From: Syntrophobacteraceae bacterium
GTDB lineage: Bacteria > Desulfobacterota > Syntrophobacteria > Syntrophobacterales > Syntrophobacteraceae
Reading direction: 5' to 3'
DNA length: 64,000 nt
NCBI GenBank assembly: GCA_031292215.1
Contig: JARLHO010000125.1
Location: forward strand, 1 to 64,000
The notes below the pieces were generated by a model. It was not told the origin of the DNA, made no database searches, and was given only the letters and a program-made list of their open reading frames with translations. A program made the position numbers and the translations under genes. This document shows positions 30,393 to 40,103 of this stretch, piece after piece; position 1 is the first letter of the stretch, and the number at the start of each line of letters is the position of its first letter.

Positions 30393-32045
30393 ATGGATTC
30401 CAAAGCCTTTCTGGCAATAGTGTTATCGGTGCTGCTCTTTCTTGCCTGGCAGCATTACTTCGCGCCACACCAAATCCCCACTACGCGCCAGGAACAGTTG
30501 GCCACCACTTCGACTGCGCCCCGGTCCCCCGAGGCCCCTCCCGCAGCCCTGGCGCCTCCCGTGGCCCCCGAGGTGAACCTGGCCAAACAGAAAACCTGGT
30601 CGATAGGCGATAAGCTCTACAGGCTAAAGATCATCGCCCAGGGCGCCCGCGAGAGTTCCTTTGAACTGCTTAAGTTCAGGCAGAAACTATCGCCAAACTC
30701 CCCGCCCATTCAGCTCGTGCGCGAGAAAGCCTACCTCCCGCTAGACGTTCAGCTTGTCTCCCATAAGACAATCGATCTGAGCGCCCTCGCTTTTTCGAGT
30801 TCCGCCCCCTCAGACGAAGAAGTCCGGAAGGCGCAAGGCTCCCGAAACGTCTCCTTCCACGCGGAAGTCCCCGGGCAAATTCGGCTCACAAAAATTTTTA
30901 CCGTAAATCCCGATTCCTACGCCATAAACATGCAGGTTCGAATAAGGAACCTTTCCAATAAAAATTTCTCGGACCAACTGGGGATCAGTTTCTATTTCAA
31001 GCCTTACACCACCGGCGAAAAATACAACCTCTCCCGGCTTACCTACTCCCTTAACGGTTCAAACCACGACGTCGCCCCAAAATCCTTTGCCAACCCCGGC
31101 GCCATTCCCGTTCCCATCAACTGGGCGGCCTGGCAGGATAACTATTTCATCCAGGCGATCATACCTCCCGCAGCCGGCGGCTTCCAACTGATTCCAAGCG
31201 AGATAAACACCGCAAACCCCGACGAACCAATCACCCGGGTCGTCTACCTCACCAATAATTTCGATCTGGCGCCCAACGCCTCCAAAACCTTTACTCTCGA
31301 TCTCTACAACGGTCCCAAGGAAATTCCCGCCTTGAAACTGGCCGGCCACAATCTTGTCGCCTCCATCGATTACGGTTGGTTCAGCATCCTTGCCAAGCCG
31401 CTCCTGGTAGTTCTCAAGTGGTTTTATTCCTTTACAGGCAATTTCGGGGTCGCCATCATTTTGCTAACGGTCTGCATCAAGATTATCTTCTGGCCTCTGA
31501 CTCACAAAAGCTATACCTCGATGCAGAAGATGAAAAAAATCCAGCCGAAGATTCAGCAGATCCGCGAAAAATACAAGGACGATCGCGAAAAGCTCAACAC
31601 GGAGCTCATGCAGATCTACAAGACCTACAAGGTCAACCCGATGGGCGGCTGTCTGCCGATGGCGCTCCAAATACCGGTATTTTTCGCTCTCTACCGCATG
31701 CTGGAGGGCACCATCGAGCTTCGACACAAGCCTTTCATACTCTGGATAACCGATCTTACCGCTCCCGACCGGTTGCACATGGGGTTTTCCGTAAATCTTC
31801 CCTTCATCGGCAACTTGAACGGCCTGCCGGTCTTAACGATCCTTATGGGGATCACCATGTTTTTCCAGCAGAAAATGACCCCCACCGGAGGTGACCCGAT
31901 GCAGGAAAAGATAATGCTGATCATGCCCGTCATGTTTACATTTTTCTTTATAAATTTCCCTGCGGGGCTTGTGCTATACTGGTTTGTAAATAATGTTCTC
32001 TCTATCGCGCAGCAATACTGGATCAATCGTCATGCCGCCGCTTAG
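30393..32045 (+). CDS. yidC: Membrane protein insertase YidC
   Basis: Inner-membrane insertase, 550 residues, of the Gram-negative type: N-terminal anchor (FLAIVLSVLLFLAWQHYF), a Pro/Ala-rich linker, a large periplasmic domain (about 60-330), and five C-terminal membrane segments starting with SIDYGWFSILAKPLLVVLKWFY. The conserved cytoplasmic loop MKKIQPKIQQIREKYKDDR and NPMGGCLPMALQIPVF are present. Confidence 0.97.
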   Translation: MDSKAFLAIVLSVLLFLAWQHYFAPHQIPTTRQEQLATTSTAPRSPEAPPAALAPPVAPEVNLAKQKTWSIGDKLYRLKIIAQGARESSFELLKFRQKLSPNSPPIQLVREKAYLPLDVQLVSHKTIDLSALAFSSSAPSDEEVRKAQGSRNVSFHAEVPGQIRLTKIFTVNPDSYAINMQVRIRNLSNKNFSDQLGISFYFKPYTTGEKYNLSRLTYSLNGSNHDVAPKSFANPGAIPVPINWAAWQDNYFIQAIIPPAAGGFQLIPSEINTANPDEPITRVVYLTNNFDLAPNASKTFTLDLYNGPKEIPALKLAGHNLVASIDYGWFSILAKPLLVVLKWFYSFTGNFGVAIILLTVCIKIIFWPLTHKSYTSMQKMKKIQPKIQQIREKYKDDREKLNTELMQIYKTYKVNPMGGCLPMALQIPVFFALYRMLEGTIELRHKPFILWITDLTAPDRLHMGFSVNLPFIGNLNGLPVLTILMGITMFFQQKMTPTGGDPMQEKIMLIMPVMFTFFFINFPAGLVLYWFVNNVLSIAQQYWINRHAAA

Positions 32046-32100
32046 GGGGTTGTCTCTCCGCAAACCATCTCATACCTTCCCGTAAACGTCGGAGGAGAGC

Positions 32101-32790
32101 ATGTCCACTCTTGAATTTGAAGAAAAATCAGTCGAAGACGCAATCGATCTTGCCTGCAGGGAGTTGAAACTTCCCCGAGAAAAACTCGAAATCGAGATCC
32201 TCGCCAAAGGTTCCTCGGGGATTTTCGGGATTGTCGGGGCCAGGAGGGCCAGAATTCGGGTGACGACAAAAATTCCCCCGGTGGGACTGGCGGCTGAAAA
32301 GTCCAAGGACGTCCTCGATGAGATTCTAAAGCATATCGATTTGCCCATGGTTGTTGAAGCCGAAGCAAAAGAGGGCTACTGCTACTTAAATATTATCAGC
32401 AACGGCTCGGGACTGCTTATCGGAAAGCGGGGCAAAACGCTAAATGCGCTCCAATTCCTTGTGACCAAAATCGTGAGCAGGCAGACCGGGGAAAGTGTCT
32501 CCCTTGTGGTGGATACGGAAAACTACCGCTCCAAGCGCGAGGAAAGCCTCAACCTGCTTGCGCGCCAACTAAGCGATAAGGTCAAAAAATCGCATCGCTC
32601 GCTTACAACCGGCCCGATGAGCGCGCAGGATCGCCGGGTGATTCACCTGGCGCTAAAAGACGACCACGAGGTCAGAACCAAAAGCAAGGGCGAAGGGACT
32701 CTTCGGCGCGTTATCATCTACCCGGTAAGAAAGGCCAAGGAATCCCCGAAGGCCCCGGAACCCCCGAAGGCACCGGAACAAACGGAGTAG
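32101..32790 (+). CDS. jag: RNA-binding protein Jag/KhpB
   Basis: 229 residues with an N-terminal Jag_N domain (EFEEKSVEDAIDLACRELKL), a KH domain (GLLIGKRGKTLNALQFLV) and an R3H domain (RRVIHLALKDDHEVRTKSKGEG). The Pro/Lys/Glu tail is unstructured. GGAGGAGA directly before the ATG gives a strong ribosome site. Its place between yidC and mnmE is the usual one. Confidence 0.93.
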   Translation: MSTLEFEEKSVEDAIDLACRELKLPREKLEIEILAKGSSGIFGIVGARRARIRVTTKIPPVGLAAEKSKDVLDEILKHIDLPMVVEAEAKEGYCYLNIISNGSGLLIGKRGKTLNALQFLVTKIVSRQTGESVSLVVDTENYRSKREESLNLLARQLSDKVKKSHRSLTTGPMSAQDRRVIHLALKDDHEVRTKSKGEGTLRRVIIYPVRKAKESPKAPEPPKAPEQTE

Positions 32791-32818
32791 AACGCCGTCT
32801 CCGGCTGGGTGGAAAGAT

Positions 32819-34222
32819 TTGGAACTGCTAACGGATACCATTTGCGCCATAGCCACGCCCGTTGGTGAAGCCGGTATCGGCATCATCCGGTTGAGCGGAC
32901 CGCAAGCCCTCGATGTGGCACGAAAGATTTTCAGCCATAAAGACCCCGGCCTGCATCTTCAGTCCCACACCCTCCACCACGGATGGATCGTCGATCCCGA
33001 TGCAAACGAGCCGATCGACGAGGTTCTCCTGAGCTTTATGGCCGCCCCCCGCACCTACACCGGGGAAGACGTAGTCGAGATAAACTGCCACAGCGGCTAT
33101 GCCGTTCTAAACCGTGTTCTCGGCCTGGTTATCGGTTCGGGCGCGCGGCTGGCTCAACCCGGCGAGTTCACACGGCGCGCCTTCTTAAATGGGCGAATCG
33201 ACCTCTCGCAGGCAGAGGCGGTCATTGACACCATCCGGACCCGCTCGGAGCAGGGCTTACTGCTCGCAAACCGCCATCTGCGAGGAGACTTTAGACAGCT
33301 CGTCGAAAACTGGCTCGAAATTCTCGAGCAGGCCCAATCGCGCCTCGATGCCCTCCTTGACTTTTGCGAAGACATCCCCGAAGAAACCGCCCGGGAACCA
33401 CACCTTTATGACTCGCTTTTGGAGGCCCTGGCCGTTGGGGTCAAACAACCTCTTCGCGCCGCCCTAAACAGGTTCGAAGAGGGTCGAGTCCTGCGCGAAG
33501 GACTGACTTTCGTTCTGGTCGGAAAGCCAAACGTCGGAAAGTCCTCGATGCTAAACGCACTTCTCGGAAAAGAGCGGGCCATCGTCACAGCATTGCCTGG
33601 AACGACAAGGGATGTGATCGAGGATACGCTACTTCTTGGCGGTGTGCAGGTTAGGGTCTTCGATACCGCGGGGATACGGGCAGAACCCGATGAAATCGAG
33701 TCGCGCGGGATCGAAATGACGATTCGCTCGCTTACTCAGGCCGATGTGGCTTTGTGGCTTCTGGACCACGGCAGGCCGATTTCCGAAGAGGACCAAAGTG
33801 TCTATGAGGCGATAGCGAAAAAGCCCTGCGTCGTGCTTTTAAACAAATCCGATCTTCCGCCTGCTTTCCCCGCCCAAAGCCTAAACGAGCGCTTTCCCGG
33901 CCTTGGTCCGGCCCTTAGTCTTTCGGCCATAAACCCCTCGGATATAGAGGGCCTCAAAGCCCGTCTTGCCCACTCCTACGTAAGGACTCCTGTAAATAAC
34001 TGCGGCTCGCAAATCGTACCCAATACCCGGCAAAAAGAGTGTCTGGAGTGCGCTTTGGACTCTATCCTCACAGCCGAGGCGCTCCTTCGCTCGAACTCTT
34101 ACGGTGAACTCATCAGTTTCGAACTGGGTAGCGCAAGACAGCACCTTGAGGCCATCGTTGGCCGAGCCCACGATGTCGAACTGCTCGATCGGATTTTTCT
34201 CCAGTTTTGCGTAGGCAAATAG
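32819..34222 (+). CDS. mnmE: tRNA modification GTPase MnmE
   Basis: GTPase that with MnmG modifies U34 of tRNAs. 467 residues: N-terminal folate-binding domain (DTICAIATPVGEAGIGIIRLSG), central helical part, G domain (GKPNVGKSSMLNALLG, DTAGIR, NKSD) and the C-terminal catalytic motif CVGK in place of the usual CIGK. The start must be TTG at 32819: no ATG or GTG lies between the upstream stop and the conserved N terminus, and GGTGGAAAG precedes it. Confidence 0.95.
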   Translation: MELLTDTICAIATPVGEAGIGIIRLSGPQALDVARKIFSHKDPGLHLQSHTLHHGWIVDPDANEPIDEVLLSFMAAPRTYTGEDVVEINCHSGYAVLNRVLGLVIGSGARLAQPGEFTRRAFLNGRIDLSQAEAVIDTIRTRSEQGLLLANRHLRGDFRQLVENWLEILEQAQSRLDALLDFCEDIPEETAREPHLYDSLLEALAVGVKQPLRAALNRFEEGRVLREGLTFVLVGKPNVGKSSMLNALLGKERAIVTALPGTTRDVIEDTLLLGGVQVRVFDTAGIRAEPDEIESRGIEMTIRSLTQADVALWLLDHGRPISEEDQSVYEAIAKKPCVVLLNKSDLPPAFPAQSLNERFPGLGPALSLSAINPSDIEGLKARLAHSYVRTPVNNCGSQIVPNTRQKECLECALDSILTAEALLRSNSYGELISFELGSARQHLEAIVGRAHDVELLDRIFLQFCVGK

Positions 34223-34237
34223 CTCTTTTGAGGGACC

Positions 34238-34909
34238 ATGTTCGAAGAAGAATTTAGTGCTCTAATCCTCCATCATGCCAATGAGGCGCGCGTCGAATTA
34301 ACGACGAGCCAGGCCCGGCTACTGAGCCTCCACGTCCGCGTCATGCTCGAATGGAATTCCCGTTTGAATCTCACCCGGATAACCGCGCCGGAGGAGGTGA
34401 TAATCAAACATATCCTCGATTCGATGATCCCGGCCGGCTGCCTTCCCCGATCCGGCCCGGCCCTCGACGTCGGCGCAGGCGCCGGCTTTCCGGGTATTCC
34501 GCTACAGATTTTTCACCCCGACCTCCAGATGGTGCTTCTGGAATCGAGCCGGAAAAAGGCGAACTTTCTAAGCGCCGCGGCCGCCTCTCTTGCCCTGGAG
34601 GGGCTCACGGTGGTGCACGGCAGTTGGCAGGACTTCCGGCAACAAAAGGAAAACGCAGGCAAGTTTGAGCTAATCGTCATGCGCGCGCTAAAGCCCGAGC
34701 CGAAACACTTGAGCCGGCTTGCCTCCTCGGTGCTTGCCCCCGGCGGTTTTTTCGCCCGCTGGGAAGTGGTCGACCCCGACGCCGGCCCCAAAGACACCCT
34801 GGAGATGGGGGGCAAAGTCCGCGCAAATATCGAGTTCCATGGCGACTTCGAATACTCGCTCCCGGGCGTTTCGCGCCGCAGGGCCGTGCGGTTGTGGAAA
34901 AAAACTTAA
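34238..34909 (+). CDS. rsmG: 16S rRNA (guanine527-N7) methyltransferase RsmG
   Basis: SAM-dependent methyltransferase, 223 residues, with EWNSRLNLTRI, the SAM motif LDVGAGAGFPGIPLQI and VMRALKPEP. Ends YSLPGVSRRRAVRLWKKT. It follows mnmE by 15 bases. The last 58 coding and stop bases recur at 45674-45732 on the far side of the accessory island, so the island appears to have joined the chromosome here. parA and parB, frequent neighbours in relatives, do not follow. Confidence 0.95.
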   Translation: MFEEEFSALILHHANEARVELTTSQARLLSLHVRVMLEWNSRLNLTRITAPEEVIIKHILDSMIPAGCLPRSGPALDVGAGAGFPGIPLQIFHPDLQMVLLESSRKKANFLSAAAASLALEGLTVVHGSWQDFRQQKENAGKFELIVMRALKPEPKHLSRLASSVLAPGGFFARWEVVDPDAGPKDTLEMGGKVRANIEFHGDFEYSLPGVSRRRAVRLWKKT

Positions 34910-34910
34910 A
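34852..34910 (+). repeat. Left copy of the rsmG 3'-end repeat (att-like)
   Basis: These 59 bases (end of rsmG with its stop) match 45674-45732 at 51 positions, including a run of 19 and a run of 14. The repeat is direct and brackets the defence operon, the layout left by site-specific integration into the 3' end of a gene. Confidence 0.7.
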
Positions 34911-35131
34911 ATCCAAAGGTTTCCATCCGGAAGCTCATATCGCGACCTTCGTTTTTTTCCGGCCGCTGCCAGTCGCGTGTAGAAGAAGAAGCTCTTTATC
35001 TTGTCATTGCATCCGCTGAACGCGGCCACCCCAACGCCCCCTCCCCCGGCCTGGCTGATAAAAACAGCGAAAAAACAAGTATCATTTTTTGCAACTTGTT
35101 GAGTTTTATGAATTTACTCGGTTCTAAGCCC

Positions 35132-35236
35132 CGAAATAACAGCGAGTTAACAGCAGGGGTATCAGCGTGAATAACAGCGAGGTAACAGCCAGATAACAGC
35201 GTGAATAACAGCCAGGTAACAGCGAGGTGACAGCCT
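35132..35236. repeat. TAACAGCGAGG-type short tandem repeats
   Basis: About eight imperfect units built on TAACAGC (TAACAGCGAGT, TAACAGCAGGG, TAACAGCGAGG, TAACAGCCAGA, TAACAGCGTGA and so on) follow one another every 11-13 bases. A longer unit beginning CAGCGTGAATAACAGC occurs at about 35163 and again at about 35197. No reading frame through it resembles a protein. The array resembles plasmid iterons in form but not in any sequence I know. Confidence 0.7.
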
Positions 35237-35753
35237 TGATTTAGAGCTGATGAGGTGTTGGAGGTTGCAGGAAGAACTCTGAGCAATACAGTATTCTTTT
35301 GTCAATGAAGGGCACGAGTGGCGCGATCTGCGGCGGACTAAACGCCGGCCCCTTTACCTGGGACGCATTAATCCGCAAGTCATATAGCACGAAGCTGATT
35401 CGGGCCGCAAAGCGGCAACGAGAAGTGGAAACGAAGAACGGCAATAGAAGCGGCAACGAGAAGAGGAAAAATGCTCATGAGTGGTGGCAAAACCCGGGAC
35501 ATTGCGTGATTCGAGTATAAATTCTTATGCAACCTTTGGAATTCCTTGAATCGGCAAATCTTTTTCGACCGAAGCGGCAGGGAATGCCGTTCGAATTCGA
35601 ATTTAAGCGAGATCATGGCAAAACACGGGATTCGCATGAGACAAAACAGATTGAAAGGCCAATGCCATGGTACGCTTAAGAACGGAAACACTCCGGCCTC
35701 GGCCTCTGCCTCAGATGGAAAATAACAGATGCAGAAAGAAAGTGTCCCGTCCA
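35237..35753. other. Non-coding left arm of the island
   Basis: No supportable gene. AAGCGGCAACGAGAAG is directly repeated at 35410-35425 and 35448-35463. Two similar stretches GGCAAAACCCGGGA (near 35483) and GGCAAAACACGGGA (near 35617) are also present. The region probably holds debris from the insertion or the 3' tail of the operon. Confidence 0.4.
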
Positions 35754-38474
35754 TCATACGCAACAGAAAAATCGAGCGGCCAAGTTCTCAATGGTGATAT
35801 TCGTAGCAATCTCGCCATAAGGAATCAGCAGGTAGCGCCAAGGTTTACCTCCATAGCTCTGTGCGTGCGCCGAAGCGTTGGCGCACCACTGGACGGCGGA
35901 TTCCATCTTTGCGAGTACGGCCAGATCATTCATCTGGTTGTTGGCTTTTAGTTCGAGCATGAGAATCATATGGGCAGTTTCGGCAACAAAATCTGGCAGG
36001 TATTCGAGATGGTCAGCTCCATCGCGGTAGAAAATCTGAAATTGGCCTTTTGCGGGCCGAAACCACTTAATTGCTTCCCGATCCAGGATAAGGGCCAACT
36101 TCCGCTCAGCATCGGAGTCGAATTTTTGAACTGAGTAGAGACACCGCTCGAACCCTCCGAACAGGTATTTCGCCATGTTACTCTTGTCAGATGGCGATAT
36201 ACGGAAATCCAAGGGTGGTTCATTGGCGGAAAACGTGTATGCGCTTGGCTTAAGCTCAGTGAAACCTTTGCTCACCTTTATTTCATACCCGATCGCCTCT
36301 TCCCAATAGTGCGCTTGCATTTGCGTATGAATAAACCGGGCAATGTCACGTTGATGGCAGCGCAGCACCTTGCACGTGTCTTCATCGGAGAGGTAGGTGC
36401 GAAAATGATTCACCGTCTGTGCGGCAAGATCATAGAGCAAATCGGCGTGGTCGTCGTAGGAGATATCGTCGAAATCGAACAAGCCGGCCACCACGTAGTC
36501 TTCTAATCTTTTCTCCTGCGAGTCGTAGCGGTCAAGAGCCAGGACATCGAGTTGGTCGGTCCTCAAATGTTTGATCCACAAATCTTCGGAGATGGCCTGG
36601 TAGTTCAGCACGCCAAGTTCCAGGTTAAACGGAGTAAAACCGGACTTAACTTCACCTTTCGGGACGACCAGGATGCGCGGTATGTCGATGGTTTGCTGTG
36701 TGACCAATTCTACGGTCTTTGCCACCACAGCTTCGATTTCCGGCTTTTTCAAGACGGCCTCCATCTCCAACTGCAAAGGCCGTTGCTGCTCCTCGACAGC
36801 CAGGACTATCGCGGCCTGAATTTCGGATCTTTGCAGGTAATGTATTGTCGGTATAGCTTTGGGCTCATTTTCCAGCTTACGTATGCACTCCCAGGCGATC
36901 TGGGCCACATTTTGTTCTGCGGGCGTCGAGAAAGCGGGGGCGCACTCATGCCCGGCCACCACGGTGCCGCCGCTTATGCACGCAGGTTTTATCCCAAGCT
37001 TTATTGCCAGTTGGGACTGCGATACGAGTGTAACCGTTTTTTGGGACAATTCTTCCGCATCAATGACTAGCGCTTGCAGCCGAATTGTGGAATCCGGTCG
37101 ATTGGCCTCATCGATAATCTCCTGGAACTTGTCGTGTGCGACAATGTTTAGCCGGTCGACTGCCATGACCCCTGTACGCTTCCCATAAGGCAGGCGAAGT
37201 CCTCGGCCAATTGATTGCTCTATTAGAATTCGGGCGTTAGCCGCACGCAGCGGGATGATAGTATAAAGGTTGGTAACGTCCCAGCCTTCTTTGAGCATAT
37301 TGACGTGAATGACAACCTCAGTAGGTTCGGAAGCTGACTCCACCTTGAGGAGGCGCTCGATCATTTCCACCTCATCCTTCCCAGTCCGGCTGGAATCCAC
37401 CTGGATTGCTTTCCCTTTGTATTGTCCCTCAAAAAAAGCGTCTGACTCGACGAATTGCAACAACTCGCCCGCGTGGGTCGTATCGCGGGCTATCACAAGC
37501 AGGAAAGGTTTCACAGTGGGATTGCCGCTTTCACGCGCATAGGTCTCCAACTCCACCTTCACGCTTTCGTGAAGGCGGATTCCGTCTTCTAATTTCAATC
37601 GCTCAATCTCTCCTGGCGACATTCCGGCTGGATTGAAATTCTTACGCGTCACCACTGCCGGTTCTTTCACGAAACCATCAGCCATTGCCCTACCCAGAGG
37701 ATAGTCATAGATCACGTTCTTAAATGGCACAGGACCGCTGCTGGTTTCAACGAGTGGGGTGGCTGTAAGCTCCAGGCCCATTATCGGCTTTAATTCGTTT
37801 ATTGCTCGGACCCCCGCACTGGCGCGATAGCGGTGCGACTCGTCCATGAGCAAGACCAAGTCCGGCAGACCCGCCAAATAGTCGAAGTAGCTCTCTCCTA
37901 TATATTCAGACAGCCTTTTTATGCGGGGAGATTTCCCCCCGCGAACTTCCGAATTGATTTTGGAAATGTTGAAGATATTGATATGAACGCCCTGCCTGAT
38001 CAGCCAGGGCATTCGGAGCTGCCCTCGCAAATCCTCCCGCACGCCTATGCCGCTTTCATAAGTGTCACCGGTAATAACCGTTGGAGCATCAACTGCGAAC
38101 TCCGCTATCCCTTTGAATACATATTTGGGCGTGTTCGGCGTGAAATCGGTTATCAGTTTATTGTAGATGGTCAGGTTGGGCGCCAAAACAAAGAAATTGT
38201 CGATACCGTACGCCAGGTGAAGGTAACTTATGAATGCCCCCATCAGCCGAGTTTTGCCAACGCCTGTGGCAAGGGCAAAACAGAGGGAAGGAAAATCCCG
38301 TTCAAAATCGATAACCGATGGAAATTCACTACGGATGATCTCCAGTACGATTTCCGCATCCGCGTTCTTGCCGGGCGAGGCAATTTCCATTATTCGATCC
38401 AGGATCTCCAGAGAACGGCGCTGAGGCGGACGCAAAGAAAGGCGGCTGGCTATGGCATTCACGTGGCGATTCAT
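35754..38474 (-). CDS. Type III restriction enzyme Res-like helicase-nuclease
   Basis: 906 residues. SF2 helicase core with Walker A ATGVGKT (69-75), DESH (211-214), ELTATPL (motif III) and a C-terminal helicase half with EQSIGRGLRLPYG. Near the C terminus PDF (828) followed by ELK (841-843) forms a PD-(D/E)xK nuclease motif, as in EcoP15I-type Res. In type III systems Res cuts unmodified DNA after ATP-driven communication between two Mod sites. Its ATG overlaps the stop of the methyltransferase gene by 4 bases, so the two form a Mod-Res pair. Last gene of the five-gene island operon. Confidence 0.9.
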   Translation of the reverse strand: MNRHVNAIASRLSLRPPQRRSLEILDRIMEIASPGKNADAEIVLEIIRSEFPSVIDFERDFPSLCFALATGVGKTRLMGAFISYLHLAYGIDNFFVLAPNLTIYNKLITDFTPNTPKYVFKGIAEFAVDAPTVITGDTYESGIGVREDLRGQLRMPWLIRQGVHINIFNISKINSEVRGGKSPRIKRLSEYIGESYFDYLAGLPDLVLLMDESHRYRASAGVRAINELKPIMGLELTATPLVETSSGPVPFKNVIYDYPLGRAMADGFVKEPAVVTRKNFNPAGMSPGEIERLKLEDGIRLHESVKVELETYARESGNPTVKPFLLVIARDTTHAGELLQFVESDAFFEGQYKGKAIQVDSSRTGKDEVEMIERLLKVESASEPTEVVIHVNMLKEGWDVTNLYTIIPLRAANARILIEQSIGRGLRLPYGKRTGVMAVDRLNIVAHDKFQEIIDEANRPDSTIRLQALVIDAEELSQKTVTLVSQSQLAIKLGIKPACISGGTVVAGHECAPAFSTPAEQNVAQIAWECIRKLENEPKAIPTIHYLQRSEIQAAIVLAVEEQQRPLQLEMEAVLKKPEIEAVVAKTVELVTQQTIDIPRILVVPKGEVKSGFTPFNLELGVLNYQAISEDLWIKHLRTDQLDVLALDRYDSQEKRLEDYVVAGLFDFDDISYDDHADLLYDLAAQTVNHFRTYLSDEDTCKVLRCHQRDIARFIHTQMQAHYWEEAIGYEIKVSKGFTELKPSAYTFSANEPPLDFRISPSDKSNMAKYLFGGFERCLYSVQKFDSDAERKLALILDREAIKWFRPAKGQFQIFYRDGADHLEYLPDFVAETAHMILMLELKANNQMNDLAVLAKMESAVQWCANASAHAQSYGGKPWRYLLIPYGEIATNITIENLAARFFCCV

Positions 38475-40099
38475 GACCCCACCTCCTGGCCGAATAGGGT
38501 TAACTGCCCGGGTTTACGCGGGGCCTTGGGAAGATTTTCCACCTTCAGGCTATAGTCGTCGTGGTCCCACTCACAGCGGGAAAGGACCTGTTTGGGAATC
38601 TTTTTCACTGTCAGGTTGGGATACTCTCCCCTACCTCTAAATGCAGTGCAAAGCACAAGCAGCGATCGCTCCTGCCCTACTTCTTCCGATAGTTGCTGGA
38701 GATGCTCGTGGCTCAGGTTTGCAGTGGTGACATAAATGAAGTCACGCTCGGTGGAGTAGCCGTGTTGCCAGTAGACCGAGTCACTGGGAGAGTAGGTGAA
38801 CCCCTCCAGCTTGCACAGGGCTGCGGCCAGCATTGGAGCGTTGTAAGTCTTGTTGATGACCCAGTTATCCCATTTGTCTTTTTCCAACAAAGACGGCGCA
38901 AGGCGGTAATAACGAAATCCACCGCCGCCTTTCCAGTTGACGGCCTCAGTAATCCCGCCCGGGTCTTCATCATCTATAACTTTCTTAAGGCGCGGGATTA
39001 TGTGAGTATGGCAGTGCTCGCCCAGTTCCACCATAATCCACCGGCGGCCCATTTTGTGGGCCACTGCGCCGGTTGTTCCAGAACCGGCGAAAGAGTCGAG
39101 GACGAGATCATTTGGATTCGTTGCAAGATGCATAATTCTGTGTAACAATCTTTCAGGTTTAGGCGTTGAAAACACCTCTTCAACCTCGCTAAACAACGAG
39201 AGGGTCTCCTTCTTTGCTTCACTGTTGTGACCTGCGTCCTGATGTGACCACCATGTGGTGGGAGGCAAGGATTGAGTGACTTCCGACAGAAAGCGCTTCA
39301 ACCGAGGCATATTGCCTCCCCTTTCCCCAAACCAAATGCGATTATCGGCGATCAATTCTTGAATTTTATCCTTGTTAAAACGCCAACTCGATCCCTTGGG
39401 AGGCCAGTACTCCTTCCCAGCAGGAGTCTGAATGGGATAGATCGCGTAGTCACGGGCTTCTGTCCTTAAAAGATTGTCGGATGCCCATGGCCCTCGTGGA
39501 TCGCTATCTGGATTCTTATATCGAGCGTCCTGTTCAATGGTTCTTGAGAACCCGTTCAAGCGAAACTGGCTAGTGCTCTTTGCGAAAACGAGCACATATT
39601 CGTGGAACTCCGAGAAGAATTGGGAGTCGGCTTTGCCCGCGTATTTCTTTTGCCACACTACTGTTGCTACGAAGTTCCGTCTGCCAAAAACCTCATCGCA
39701 GACGACTTTCAGATAGTGCGCCTCGTTGTCGTCGATTGTGATCCACAATGAACCATCGTCTGATAAAAGCCGCCGGATGATCTCCAGCCGATCACGCATA
39801 AGCCCCAGCCAAATCGAATGTTCCACCCCGTCGTCGTAGTGTTCGAATGCGCTTCCGGTATTATATGGCGGGTCGATAAATACGCATTTGACCTTGCCCG
39901 TAAACTCCGCCTCCAGCGCCTTTAACGCGAGCAGATTATCACCATAGATCAGCCGGTTGTTGAAAACATCTTTACTCGTCACCAGGTGATTGGCATGGTA
40001 GGACTTTTCCGGTTCTTCAAGAAGAATGCGCGGTTCCAGCTTTGGCCGGTTCTCCTTGCCTATCCAGGTCAGTTCAAGTTTTTGCTTCTTTGTGGCCAT
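38471..40099 (-). CDS. Site-specific DNA adenine methyltransferase (Mod-like, beta class)
   Basis: 542 residues. Motif IV DPPYNTGSAFEHYDD at 76 onward precedes motif I SFAGSGTTGAVA at 336 onward, the order of beta-class amino-methyltransferases, which include type III Mod subunits. The variable part between them (about 150-320) would be the target-recognition region. An N-terminal stretch KLELTWIGKENRPKLEPRIL and a 140-residue C-terminal domain lie outside the catalytic core. It would mark host DNA at N6-adenine; the recognition site cannot be read from sequence. Starts 4 bases after the ATPase gene. Confidence 0.92.
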   Translation of the reverse strand: MATKKQKLELTWIGKENRPKLEPRILLEEPEKSYHANHLVTSKDVFNNRLIYGDNLLALKALEAEFTGKVKCVFIDPPYNTGSAFEHYDDGVEHSIWLGLMRDRLEIIRRLLSDDGSLWITIDDNEAHYLKVVCDEVFGRRNFVATVVWQKKYAGKADSQFFSEFHEYVLVFAKSTSQFRLNGFSRTIEQDARYKNPDSDPRGPWASDNLLRTEARDYAIYPIQTPAGKEYWPPKGSSWRFNKDKIQELIADNRIWFGERGGNMPRLKRFLSEVTQSLPPTTWWSHQDAGHNSEAKKETLSLFSEVEEVFSTPKPERLLHRIMHLATNPNDLVLDSFAGSGTTGAVAHKMGRRWIMVELGEHCHTHIIPRLKKVIDDEDPGGITEAVNWKGGGGFRYYRLAPSLLEKDKWDNWVINKTYNAPMLAAALCKLEGFTYSPSDSVYWQHGYSTERDFIYVTTANLSHEHLQQLSEEVGQERSLLVLCTAFRGRGEYPNLTVKKIPKQVLSRCEWDHDDYSLKVENLPKAPRKPGQLTLFGQEVGS

Positions 40100-40103
40100 A
40101 GGC

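Noticed and set aside
34996-35286. 96-residue minus-strand frame over the TAACAGC repeats
   Set aside because: Much of it is translated repeat sequence; nothing protein-like outside it.
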